From Streptosporangium sp. NBC_01756 (lineage in GTDB: Bacteria > Actinomycetota > Actinomycetes > Streptosporangiales > Streptosporangiaceae): a stretch of DNA of 64,000 bases. The stretch lies in assembly GCF_035917975.1 (NCBI RefSeq), contig NZ_CP109130.1, forward strand, positions 8,928,001 to 8,992,000. Reading direction: 5' to 3'. The position numbers and the translations under genes were made by a program. The notes below the pieces were generated by a model. That model was not told the DNA's origin, ran no database searches, and was given only the letters and a program-made list of their open reading frames with translations. Below are positions 7,575-16,065 of this stretch, one piece after another (position 1 is the stretch's first letter; the number at the start of each line of letters is the position of its first letter).

Positions 7575-8468
7575 TCAGCGGCTTACCGTGGTCTCCCGCT
7601 CGACGCGCGACAGCTTCTCGGGATTGCGTACGGCATACAGCCCCGTGATGAGGCCGTCGTCAACGCGCACCGCGATGACGGTGTCGATCTCGCCGTCGAT
7701 GCGGAGAACCAGAGCCGGATGGCCGTTGATCTGTGCCAGTTGCAGTGCCGCGGCGCCGTACCGGGCCAGCCCGGCGGCCAGGGGGGCGACGTGGCCAGCG
7801 CCCACGATGGGTGACAGGGCAGCTTGTACGGCTCCGCCGCCGTCGCCAAGGAAGACGACGTCGGGTGCAAGGATGGTGAGCAGGCCCTGCAGGTCGCCCG
7901 TTTCGGCTGCCCGCTGGAAGGCTTCGAGCGCGTTGCGGATCTCGGCCTGGGAGACGCCTGCGCGCGGTCGGCGTGCGGCGACGTGGGACCGTGCCCGGTG
8001 GGCGATCTGGCGGACCGCGGCCTGACTCTTGTCCACGGCTTCGGCGATCTCGTCGTAGTCCAGGGCGAACACCTCGCGCAGCACGAACACCGCCCGCTCG
8101 GTCGGCGTGAGGGTCTCGAGCACCAGCAGCATCGCCATTGAGACGCTGTCGGCCAGCTCGATGTCCTCGGCCACGTCGGGTGAGGTCAGCAGCGGCTCGG
8201 GCAACCACGGCCCGATGTAGGACTCCCTGCGCCGGCCGAGCGTACGCAACCGCATCAGCGCCTGACGTGTCACCATCCGGACCAGGTAGGCACGTTGATC
8301 CTGCACGGCGTCGAGATCGACGCTCACCCATTTCAGCCAGGTCTCCTGCAGGACGTCCTCAGCGTCAGCGGCCGAGCCGAGCATCTCGTAGGCCACGGTG
8401 AACAGCAGGTTCCGGTAGGCGACGAATCCCTCGGTGGCCGAGTCCATTCGGTCGATGTACTCACTCAT
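7575..8468 (-). CDS. ECF41-type RNA polymerase sigma factor (SigJ-like)
   Basis: A 297-residue sigma-70 protein. Region 2 is at residues about 15-85 (LLFTVAYEMLGSAADAEDVL). Region 4 is at about 115-170 (LTPTERAVFVLREVFALDYD). A SnoaL-like C-terminal extension follows, characteristic of ECF41. The DGGG motif (VVFLGDGGGAVQ) and the NPEKL motif near the end, which regulate ECF41 activity in cis in place of a separate anti-sigma factor, are both present. It overlaps no neighbour but is packed between the AhpD-like and FAD-oxidoreductase genes, suggesting one operon. Confidence 0.93.
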   Translation of the reverse strand: MSEYIDRMDSATEGFVAYRNLLFTVAYEMLGSAADAEDVLQETWLKWVSVDLDAVQDQRAYLVRMVTRQALMRLRTLGRRRESYIGPWLPEPLLTSPDVAEDIELADSVSMAMLLVLETLTPTERAVFVLREVFALDYDEIAEAVDKSQAAVRQIAHRARSHVAARRPRAGVSQAEIRNALEAFQRAAETGDLQGLLTILAPDVVFLGDGGGAVQAALSPIVGAGHVAPLAAGLARYGAAALQLAQINGHPALVLRIDGEIDTVIAVRVDDGLITGLYAVRNPEKLSRVERETTVSR

Positions 8469-8482
8469 GGTCGGCTCCTGCG

Positions 8483-9823
8483 TTACTGAGGTCGGACGTT
8501 ATGGTTGCGGGAGAACAGGTTGCCGGGGTCGTAACGGCGCTTGACCGCCGCAAGCCGCCGGTAGGTCCGCGGTGGGTAGATCGCGGCCACGTCTTCCTGA
8601 GTGGCGGAGGCGAGGAAGTTGGCGTAGGCCCCGTTGACACGGGGTGCGAGCCTCGCCCAGATCGCCTCCAGGGCCGGACGGGCGGCCTGGACGAGCGGCT
8701 CCGGCCCCGCGGTGGTGGTCACGAACATCAGCTCCGCCTGGCGGTGGGCGTAAGCGGTGGCATCGCTCGGGACCCGGGAGACCGCGCCGCCCACGCTGCG
8801 GACGGCGATGAACGGTGATCCCTGTGATGCCCCGACCTCGGCGAGCATCCCAAGGACCTCGCGCACCGATCCAGCCTCGACGAACGCGCTGCGGGTGAGC
8901 AGTCGGATGCCGGGCGGCGCGGCCTGGCCGTCGACGAGGATGTCCGCGTAGGGCTGGAGCGTGACGCTGTCGCTCACTACCGTGCCCAGAGCGCGGATCG
9001 GGTCGATGGCCTTCGCGGCCAACTCGGGATCATCGCCGTCGAAGGCGACCTGGATCTCCATCGGCGCGTCGGGGCCTCCCGCGAAGGGGTTGGCAAAGCT
9101 CACGATGGAGGTCAGCTCTTCTGGAGCGGTTCGCAGGTAGGCCGCCCAGCCCTGGAGCACTCCGGCCAGTTCCGCGGCCGGGAAGGTGATCATGCCGTAG
9201 AAGACGTCGGTCGTCGGGTGCGCCGCCAGCTCGAAGGCGGTCACGACGCCGAAGTTGCCGCCGCCCCCGCGAAGCGCCCAGAACAGCTCCGAGTTTTCCT
9301 CTGCGCTGGCACGCAGCATCTCACCGGTGGCGGTGACGACCTCGGCGGCGACCATGTTGTCCAGGGCCAGGCCGTATTTCCTGACCTTCCAGCCGATGCC
9401 GCCGCTCAACGTCAGCCCGCCGACACCGACGCTCCTGGTGTCGCCCGAGGAGATGGCCAGGCCCTGCGGGGCCAGGGCGTCGGCGACCTGACCCCACGTG
9501 GCGCCGCCGCCGATCCGCACGACGTGACGTTCCTTGTCGATGACCACGACATTCGTAAACTTGCCGAGGTCAATCACGACGCCATCGTCGTTGGTGCTGA
9601 AACCCGCGAAGGCGTGACCGCCGCCACGCACCGACAGCACCAGATCTGCGTCGGTGGCGAACCGGACACCGGCTTGGACGTCCGCGACGCTCGTAGGCCG
9701 AAGCACGTAGGCCGGGCTACCGGAGACCAGCATCGAGCGACTGGCCCCGTCATAGTCGGCCGTGCCGGGCTCGATGATGTCGCCGCCGAAGTCCCTGCGC
9801 AGGGTTGCCAATGGTGCATTCAT
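8483..9823 (-). CDS. FAD-binding oxidoreductase (BBE family)
   Basis: A 446-residue PCMH-type flavoenzyme related to berberine-bridge-like oxidases. The FAD domain is at residues about 35-205 with RGGGHAFAGFS, whose His is the usual 8-alpha covalent attachment site. GVGGLTLSGGIGW and the C-terminal BBE motif RRLAAVKRRYDPGNLFSRNH are present. The second (Cys) covalent link of bicovalent members is not seen. ATG 9823 follows GGAAGGA. It likely oxidises alcohols or sugars with O2. Its neighbours suggest a small oxidative-stress or detoxification operon read with the sigma factor. Confidence 0.9.
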   Translation of the reverse strand: MNAPLATLRRDFGGDIIEPGTADYDGASRSMLVSGSPAYVLRPTSVADVQAGVRFATDADLVLSVRGGGHAFAGFSTNDDGVVIDLGKFTNVVVIDKERHVVRIGGGATWGQVADALAPQGLAISSGDTRSVGVGGLTLSGGIGWKVRKYGLALDNMVAAEVVTATGEMLRASAEENSELFWALRGGGGNFGVVTAFELAAHPTTDVFYGMITFPAAELAGVLQGWAAYLRTAPEELTSIVSFANPFAGGPDAPMEIQVAFDGDDPELAAKAIDPIRALGTVVSDSVTLQPYADILVDGQAAPPGIRLLTRSAFVEAGSVREVLGMLAEVGASQGSPFIAVRSVGGAVSRVPSDATAYAHRQAELMFVTTTAGPEPLVQAARPALEAIWARLAPRVNGAYANFLASATQEDVAAIYPPRTYRRLAAVKRRYDPGNLFSRNHNVRPQ

Positions 9824-9908
9824 GAAGTTCCTTCCGCACACCGACCTTGTTACCGATCGAGCAGAAGATGCCGGCGACCCGGCCCTTGTGACACCGCATC
9901 CACGTGAC

Positions 9909-11108
9909 CTACGCCACAAACCCGTAGTTGGGCAGGACAAGGGCAGAGTGGGCGGCACTTCCCCCGGCGGCGGAGGGCAGCGCCGTCTGGCTGCGGAGTA
10001 TGGAGTTGCGCGCTTCGAGGTGCTGGCTGGTGCGTGGAGCGACCACGCCGCCGCCCTCCGTGGCCAGGCCCTGGTTCCGCTCCACAAAGTCCCGCATGAC
10101 CTTCTCGTACGCCGCGAAGGCGGTGGCGTGGTCGTCGTGGGCGGCCAGTTCGCCGGCCAGCACGTAGGCGCCTACCAGTGACACGCTCGACCCCTGGCCT
10201 GACATGAACGACGTGGCGTAGGCGGCGTCGCCGACGAGCGCGACACGGCCGGTGGACCAGACGGGCATGTGGATCTGGCTGACGACGTCGAAGAACAGGT
10301 CGTCGGCCGCGCGCATCGCCGCCACCATCCGGGGGATCTCCCACAGCGTGTCGGGGAACGTCGCGGCCACCAGGTCGCGCTGCGCTTGCGGGGTGCGGAA
10401 GGCCGTGAAGGGCGGCTCGTCCCGCGCGAAGATCAGAAAGCCGTGCATCGGCTCGCCGGGAGCGTGCGCGTACAGGGCGGCGGCCCTGCCCGGAACGTTC
10501 CACGATATCCCCTCGTGTTCAAGACCGAGCTCGTTGGGCATGGTGAAGCCGGCGAAGCAGAAGCCGAGATAGTGGTGGTAGCGCCCTTCGAGGCCGAAGG
10601 CCAGGCCGCGGGTGTTGGAATGCAGCCCATCGGCACCGATCACCAGGTCGAACGTGCGCCGGATGCCGCTGTCGAAGGTGACTTCCATGTGGCCTTCGCG
10701 GTCGTCGAGTGCGGCGATGGAGTCGTTGAACAGAAACTCGACCTTGTCGCTGACCAGGTCGTAGAGGCAGTCGGCCAGGTCGCCTCTACGTACTTCGAGG
10801 TCAAGACCCTCAGTGCCGCCGGTGAAGGCCTCCGGGCGCAGGCTGGTGAGGACGGCACCTTCGGGGGTGAGGAAGGTGATCTGGCGGGTGTCCACGTGGA
10901 GCTGCCGGAGCCGTGGCAGTAGGCCCATGCGTTCGACGACGTCGCGGGCGGTGCCGCGGATGTCGATGGCGTACCCTCCCCCGCGCAGGTGGGCGGCCTT
11001 CTCCACGACGGTGACCTCGAAGCCGTACCGGTCCAGCCAGTAGGCGAGGGACGGGCCGGCGATGCTGGCGCCGGAGATGAGGATCTTGCGGTGGGCGGGT
11101 CGGTTCAT
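9909..11108 (-). CDS. FAD-dependent monooxygenase (TetX/aromatic hydroxylase type)
   Basis: A 399-residue class A flavoprotein monooxygenase. The N-terminal dinucleotide motif is SGASIAGPSLAYWLDRYGF. The DG motif is GADGLHSNTR and the GD motif is GRVALVGDAAYATSFMSGQG. Length and order match the TetX-like group that hydroxylates aromatic or tetracycline-like molecules with NAD(P)H and O2. ATG 11108 has GGAAGGA upstream. It is divergent from the MarR gene at 11247 across a region with paired operator-like repeats, so it is probably MarR-controlled. Confidence 0.92.
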   Translation of the reverse strand: MNRPAHRKILISGASIAGPSLAYWLDRYGFEVTVVEKAAHLRGGGYAIDIRGTARDVVERMGLLPRLRQLHVDTRQITFLTPEGAVLTSLRPEAFTGGTEGLDLEVRRGDLADCLYDLVSDKVEFLFNDSIAALDDREGHMEVTFDSGIRRTFDLVIGADGLHSNTRGLAFGLEGRYHHYLGFCFAGFTMPNELGLEHEGISWNVPGRAAALYAHAPGEPMHGFLIFARDEPPFTAFRTPQAQRDLVAATFPDTLWEIPRMVAAMRAADDLFFDVVSQIHMPVWSTGRVALVGDAAYATSFMSGQGSSVSLVGAYVLAGELAAHDDHATAFAAYEKVMRDFVERNQGLATEGGGVVAPRTSQHLEARNSILRSQTALPSAAGGSAAHSALVLPNYGFVA

Positions 11109-11141
11109 CAGGAGTCCTTCCTGGTCAACATGCAGCAGCCA

Positions 11142-11232
11142 ATAGATGCATGCTTTAGGTATCCTTATGGAGGGTGCGGTGCGGCACTGAGCACCGGCAT
11201 GGACCACCATATAGATACATGCTTTATGTATG
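11142..11232. promoter_or_regulatory. Paired MarR-type operators
   Basis: ATAGATGCATGCTTTAGGTA (11142-11161) and ATAGATACATGCTTTATGTA (11211-11230) are direct repeats 69 bases apart in the divergent promoter region. The second contains a perfect dyad ATACAT-GCTTT-ATGTAT; the first is a degenerate version. AT content is far above the background. One copy faces the monooxygenase gene and the other the MarR gene, which fits dual autoregulated control. Confidence 0.7.
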
Positions 11233-11246
11233 CAATTGGAGATTCG

Positions 11247-11744
11247 ATGAACACCGGACCCCAGGATCCCGCTGGGGGGACTGACGATCAGGTGCTGGCC
11301 GTCATGCCCCGCCTCGCGCAGCTGGGCAACGCCATCAGCCGCGGCCGCCTGACCGAGCACGCCATGAAGGCCGCCCAGGTCGAAGTGGATCGGCCGGCCT
11401 TCTCCGTCCTGGTCTCCGTACACATGGTCGGCAAACCGCTGCGGATCAGCGAGATCGCCGAGCAGACGCAACTTGTGCAACCGCACGTCACGCGACAGGT
11501 CCAGCAACTGGAGCGCCACGGCCTGATACGCCGCATCGGCGATCCGAACGATCGCCGGGTCAGCTTCATCGAGCCGACCGATGAGGGCAAGGCGGCCGCC
11601 GACCGTTACGCGCGCACGCTCATCAGCTGGTTCACCGGCGCCATTGCCCACTGGTCCGACCCAGACCGCGCAGACCTCGGTCGCCTGTTGGCCCGCTTCG
11701 CCGACGACGTCACGGCCCACCTGACCACCCTTGAGGAAAGGTGA
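11247..11744 (+). CDS. MarR-family transcriptional regulator
   Basis: A 165-residue winged-helix protein. Dimerisation helices surround a MarR HTH at residues about 70-125 (LRISEIAEQTQLVQPHVTRQ) with the wing GLIRRIGDPNDRRVSFIEPT containing the conserved DxRxxxxxLT-like turn. ATG 11247 follows TTGGAGA. It is divergent from the FAD monooxygenase and probably represses it until an aromatic ligand binds (inference from family and layout). Confidence 0.92.
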   Translation: MNTGPQDPAGGTDDQVLAVMPRLAQLGNAISRGRLTEHAMKAAQVEVDRPAFSVLVSVHMVGKPLRISEIAEQTQLVQPHVTRQVQQLERHGLIRRIGDPNDRRVSFIEPTDEGKAAADRYARTLISWFTGAIAHWSDPDRADLGRLLARFADDVTAHLTTLEER

Positions 11745-11768
11745 GCCGACCCACGCCGCTCAGGCGAG

Positions 11769-12212
11769 ATGTCGATCTACTGCGAAACACCGTTGCGGGT
11801 CGTCCTGGCCGTCGGCGACCCGACGGTGGAGCCCGCAGCCGGCGTCACCCGGATCTTCCACGAGAAGATCTCCACCCGCGCGATGAGGCGCCCCGAACTC
11901 GACAGGGCGGTCGCCCTCGCCCGCGAGGTGCGGGCCTCCGGCGTCGCGGTCACCATCGTCGTCCACGAGCACAAATGGCTCGACCGCGGCCTGGAACGGG
12001 CGGCGCTGGCCGAGCAGTTGAAGGCGTTCGGCGTCGGCCTGGAGTTCCTCATCGGAGGGCCAGCGGTGCAGCTCAAGTCCAAGGTCGAGCTGTACGTGGC
12101 GATCCGCCGCGACACCGGCAACATCATTGAGACCGGCACCGAGTCCTACCGGCCGGCCCAGACCCAGGCCCACGCCAACGAATCCGCCACCGTGAAGAAA
12201 GCCGCTGGCTGA
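11769..12212 (+). pseudogene. Chimeric scar: serine recombinase joined to IS21 istA start and istB end
   Basis: One open frame, three unrelated origins. Residues about 20-97 are the middle of a serine recombinase catalytic domain (TRIFHEKISTRAMRRPELDR, VHEHKWLDRGLERAALAEQL, FGVGLEFLIGG). LKSKVELYVAIRRD then resembles the N-terminus of IS21-type IstA. NIIETGTESYRPAQTQA resembles the C-terminus of IstB. A large deletion inside an IS21 element that had inserted in a recombinase gene would give this. The nucleophilic Ser and all other catalytic parts are missing, so no activity is expected. Confidence 0.65.
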
Positions 12213-12276
12213 TCATTTTGCTCCGTCCTCGGCAAAACGTACCGCCGGGCTGGGCGCCAGGCCTTCGGGCGATGTC

Positions 12277-13019
12277 CTACCTACAGGTCATCGCTTCCGG
12301 GGCGCAGAACTTGATCTCGGGGTAGCGTGCCGACGGCTTGTCCAGCAGGGGCTGGGGTTTCTTGAGTAGGTGCAGGTCGAAGAAGGCCGCGACGTACTTG
12401 CGGGCGATCTCCGTGGCGCGGACGCCAGGGATGTCGGCGCCGTCGTCGATGCCGAATTGATCGGTCAGCACGCCGAGATCGGTGAAGGAGGTGTGCTCCG
12501 CCCCAGTCATCAAGAGCCAGCGCTTCCACCCTTTCAGCTGCTTCCGGTCGCGCTCCCAGGTGGCGGCGGCTTCCCCGCTTCCAGGGGTGTACGAGGAGGG
12601 CTTGCCCAGGAACAGGAACGGCCGAGACAGCCCGCTGCTCGGGATCGGGGCGCGTCTGTCGTGCCGTCCAGGTCGATGCCGGCGCGCACTCGGGAGTCGT
12701 TGACCATGGTCGGGATGGTGCTCGCTCCTCCGGCGGAGTGGCCGGCCATCGCGATCCTGGACGGATCGATCAGGCGGGTGCCCTTCCATTTCGGGTGCGA
12801 TCCGGTCAGCTGGTCGAGCACGAAGGAGACGTCGGCAGCCCGGCCCTTCGCCAGCTTCTCCCACCAAGCGGGGTTCTTGTTGATCTCGCACGTGACACAG
12901 GTGGTGACTCGTCCGTCGGGAAAGGTGGTGGCGACGTTCTCGTACGTGTGGTCGATCGATATCGCGGAAGCGGATCCGGGCTCCTGCGAGGGGCCGGAGC
13001 CCGCAATCTCAGAAGTCAC
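12277..13019 (-). pseudogene. PAF-acetylhydrolase-like lipase, truncated and frameshifted
   Basis: The catalytic serine motif AMAGHSAGGAS and, in another frame, the catalytic His context LLMTGAEHTSFTDLGVL and the tail ARKYVAAFFDLHLL are recognisable from secreted alpha/beta hydrolases of the PAF-acetylhydrolase/PET-hydrolase-like group. The frame changes near 12645 after GIDLDGTTDAP. The signal peptide and first beta strands are absent: the frame begins just before SIDHTYENVATTFPDGR. It lies downstream of the response-regulator gene, with its own strand but no obvious promoter. Confidence 0.75.
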
Positions 13020-13122
13020 ACCTGGGAGTCTACTTCCGAGATTATGTCGATCTCGGAAGTGCTGCGCGTTGGAGGAGACAGGTGGCGCAGCGGTGCGCGG
13101 GCATTGACGGACAGTCGTTTGA

Positions 13123-13779
13123 TCACTTCGACGGTGACACCAGGCCCGCCTCGTAAGCGAGGATGACAAGCTGGACCCGGTCACGTGCGTCGAGCTTACT
13201 CAGCAGCCGGCCCACGTACGCCTTGACGGTGGCGACGCTGATGACCAGTTCGGCGGCTATTTCCGTATTGGTCAGGCCTCGCGCGATCAGGCTGAGGACC
13301 TCCCGTTCGCGCTCGGTGACGCCCTCCAGCTCCCGCGGTGCGGGATCGGGAGAGGGGCGGTCGGCGAACGCCTCGATCAGCCGCCGGGTGACGCCAGGCG
13401 CGATCAAGGCGTCGCCGGCGGCCACGACCTGGATCGCGGTGAGGATGTCGTCCAGGGCCATGTCCTTGACGAGGAATCCGGACGCACCCGCGCGGAGCGC
13501 GCCGTAAACGTAGTCGTCCTCGTCGAACGTGGTCAAGACGATGATATGGGCCCGGCTGGGGCCTTTGGCGATCAGCCGGGTGGCCTCGATGCCATCCATG
13601 ACGGGCATGCGAATGTCCATCACCACGACATCGGGATCCAGTTCCTCGGCCAGCTGGACGGCGTGGAGTCCGGTCGCGGCCTCTCCGACGAGTTCGAGGT
13701 CCGAAGCGTCGGCGATGACCATCTGCAGAGCGGCGCGGATCAGTGGCTGGTCGTCGGCCAGGACGACGCGGACGGTCAT
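13123..13779 (-). CDS. NarL/FixJ-family response regulator
   Basis: A 218-residue two-component regulator. The receiver domain has the acidic pair D9-D10 (VLADDQPLIR), phospho-acceptor D55 (VVVMDIRMP) and Lys in FLVKDMAL. The LuxR-type HTH (LTNTEIAAELVISVATVKAY) is at the C-terminus. ATG 13779 overlaps the sensor kinase stop by four bases (ATGA), so the pair is translationally coupled. The likely kinase partner is the next gene upstream. Targets are unknown; the secreted hydrolase and acyltransferase genes on the other side are candidates. Confidence 0.95.
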   Translation of the reverse strand: MTVRVVLADDQPLIRAALQMVIADASDLELVGEAATGLHAVQLAEELDPDVVVMDIRMPVMDGIEATRLIAKGPSRAHIIVLTTFDEDDYVYGALRAGASGFLVKDMALDDILTAIQVVAAGDALIAPGVTRRLIEAFADRPSPDPAPRELEGVTEREREVLSLIARGLTNTEIAAELVISVATVKAYVGRLLSKLDARDRVQLVILAYEAGLVSPSK

Positions 13780-14966
13780 TGCGCTCCCGTGGTCAGGGGC
13801 AGGCGGGCCGTAACCCGGAAGCCACCCTCGGAGCACGGTTCAGCGGAGAAGCTTCCCTGCAGCATGCTGACTCGCTCACGCATCCCGACCAGGCCATAGC
13901 CGCCCTCTGCCGTGCGGTGGAGGCCGCGTCCCCCGTCGAGGACCTCGACGGCCAGCTCGTCGTCTCGATACTCGATCGACACCCGGCACCGGTTCGTGCC
14001 GGCGTGGCGCACCACATTGGTGATTGCCTCTTGGATGATGCGATAGGCAGAGAGGTCAATCTCTGGCGGCAGCGGGCATCGTTCGCCCAGCCGGCGCACC
14101 TCGACGTGGACACCGGCGTCCGTCGTCGTGGCCACGAGCAGGTCGAGGTCCGACAGGCCTGGTGCTGGATCGAGCGGCCGACTCTGTTCACTGTGACGCA
14201 TGACGCCGAGCATGCGACGCAATCCCGACAGCGTCTCCCGCCCGACCGTCTCGATGTCTCCGAGCGCCTGGCCCGCCCGACGCGGCTGGGTGTCGATGAC
14301 CCGCCGGGCGGCGCCAGCCTGCAGGGCGATGACGCCGATGCTGTGGGCGACCGTGTCGTGCAGCTCCCGCGAGATGCGCAGGCGTTCGTCGGCGACGGCC
14401 TGGGCCGTGGCCGTGGCGACCAGCGTCTCGGCGTGCTCGCGCGCCTGGCGTACCGAGTGGCCGACCAGCCAGGCGATGACCGCCGTCATGGCCACGGCCA
14501 GCTCCGCCGAGGTGCCGGCGGGCCAGCCGAACAGCAGCCGGGTGGTCAGATAGCCGATGAGCACGCTGAGCGCGCCGAGCAGGGCGATGATCCCGGTCCG
14601 GCGCGCGCGGTCGGCCGCGATGAAGTACAGCGCGACGTCGACCGCCAGAAACTGCGCCAAGGGGATCTCGGCCACACCCAGCGGCACACACGCGAGGACC
14701 GCGGCGGCGAGTAACAACCCCAGCGCCGGCAGCGGCCGTCGGCGCAGCAAGACACCGGCGACGTGCGCCAGCGCGGTGGCCACCGCCAGGCATGCCAATC
14801 CATCCCATCGATAGAAGTACGACCCGGCCAGCTTGGCGGGCCCGGACTCGCCAGGAAGCCTGATCCGCACGAGGAAGGTGAACACCAGGCCCCCCCACCA
14901 GGCAAAGACCGTCCATACGCCGGGCGGAACCCGCTTCAGCGGCGGCAAGGGCGGTGTCATGTGCAT
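13776..14966 (-). CDS. Sensor histidine kinase (HisKA_3, DesK/NarX type)
   Basis: A protein of about 396 residues with five or six membrane segments in the first 190 residues. The phospho-acceptor block is LRISRELHDTVAHSIGVIAL. The ATPase has the N box EAITNVVRHAGTNRC, DGGRGL and GYGLVGMRERV. It is paired with the response regulator by an ATGA overlap. The open frame extends further upstream to 15224, but homologues start near MHMTPPLPPLKR and an earlier start would collide with the divergent hydrolase gene. ATG 14960 is an alternative. Confidence 0.9.
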   Translation of the reverse strand: MHMTPPLPPLKRVPPGVWTVFAWWGGLVFTFLVRIRLPGESGPAKLAGSYFYRWDGLACLAVATALAHVAGVLLRRRPLPALGLLLAAAVLACVPLGVAEIPLAQFLAVDVALYFIAADRARRTGIIALLGALSVLIGYLTTRLLFGWPAGTSAELAVAMTAVIAWLVGHSVRQAREHAETLVATATAQAVADERLRISRELHDTVAHSIGVIALQAGAARRVIDTQPRRAGQALGDIETVGRETLSGLRRMLGVMRHSEQSRPLDPAPGLSDLDLLVATTTDAGVHVEVRRLGERCPLPPEIDLSAYRIIQEAITNVVRHAGTNRCRVSIEYRDDELAVEVLDGGRGLHRTAEGGYGLVGMRERVSMLQGSFSAEPCSEGGFRVTARLPLTTGAQ

Positions 14967-15045
14967 GCCCGAAATCGTAACGGCGCTTCCGAAACCCGGC
15001 ATCGGACCACGGGTGTACGACCATGGGCTACCGGCACCACCGTGA

Positions 15046-16065
15046 GTGTCGACGGCGGTCCGATGTGGCGCCGGCATGGCCTGCGGCACCGTCAATCGGG
15101 TGATCCACGTCAACCTGTCCCGTCTGCGCCGCACTCTGCTGGCCGCCTCCATCGCCGCCGCGGTGGCGGTGCCGATGACGGGTGCGGCACGTCCCGCGGC
15201 CGTCCCCGCTCCCATTTCCGCCACCGCAGCCCCGCCACGGATGGCGACCCCAGCGGCCTTGGCCGCACGCTACGCCGCCGTCCGGGACGACATCTTGGCC
15301 GCCGAGCGGATGGCCGCCGGTCACGGCCACCGATGGCGGGCCGCCATGCTGCGCGCCATGGCCGCTCCTGCGCGCCGGTTGCTGTCCTTCGACGGCCGTG
15401 ACGGCGGCCGTGCCGTCGAGGTCTTCGGAGACCTGGCGGCGGCCGAGCGCATCGCCGTGCTGGTCCCCGGCGGTGACACCCACCTGGACAAGTACGGGCT
15501 CCTGCGCGGCGGCGCGCTGAGACTGCACCAGGCGCTCGGCGACCGGGCCGCGGTCATCGCCTGGCTCGGCTACCGGACCCCCAACACTGTGAGCCTGGCG
15601 GCACTCACCGCCGACCGCGCCGACGAGGCAGCACCGGCGTTGCGCGCCTTCGTACGGGAGTTGACCCTGCTCAAGCCCGCTGCCCGCATCTCCCTGGTGT
15701 GCCACTCCTACGGCAGCGTGGTCTGCGGCCGGGCCGCACCCGGCCTGGACGTCGCCGACATCGTGCTGATCGGCAGCCCCGGCATCACGGCCGATGACGT
15801 CGGCGGGTTGCGTACCCCGGCGACCGTCTGGGCCGGCAGGGGAAGCCGCGACTGGGTCGCCCACGTACCGCACACCCGACTCCGCCTGCCGTTCGTCACG
15901 GTTGGGTTCGGCACCGACCCGATCTCTGTGAGCTTCGGCGCCCGCATCTTCGCGGCCGGCGACGGCGGACACAGCGACTACTTCAAGGCCGGATCCCCGT
16001 CGCTGGTGAACATCGCCCGCATCGTCTCCGGACAGCCCCCCGCCGAGACGCGCCGTGTTCTCTGA
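15046..16065 (+). CDS. Secreted alpha/beta hydrolase, DUF1023 type
   Basis: A protein of up to 339 residues. An N-terminal signal sequence is clear (LSRLRRTLLAASIAAAVAVP, then AxA-like sites). The hydrolase domain has LVPGGDTHLDKY, the nucleophile elbow SLVCHSYGSVVCGRA and a late His in GGHSDYF, as in the DUF1023 family common in actinomycetes. The start is uncertain: GTG 15046 or ATG 15076, neither with a strong ribosome site. The last codons overlap the acyltransferase start by 11 bases, so the two form an operon. Confidence 0.85.
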   Translation: MSTAVRCGAGMACGTVNRVIHVNLSRLRRTLLAASIAAAVAVPMTGAARPAAVPAPISATAAPPRMATPAALAARYAAVRDDILAAERMAAGHGHRWRAAMLRAMAAPARRLLSFDGRDGGRAVEVFGDLAAAERIAVLVPGGDTHLDKYGLLRGGALRLHQALGDRAAVIAWLGYRTPNTVSLAALTADRADEAAPALRAFVRELTLLKPAARISLVCHSYGSVVCGRAAPGLDVADIVLIGSPGITADDVGGLRTPATVWAGRGSRDWVAHVPHTRLRLPFVTVGFGTDPISVSFGARIFAAGDGGHSDYFKAGSPSLVNIARIVSGQPPAETRRVL

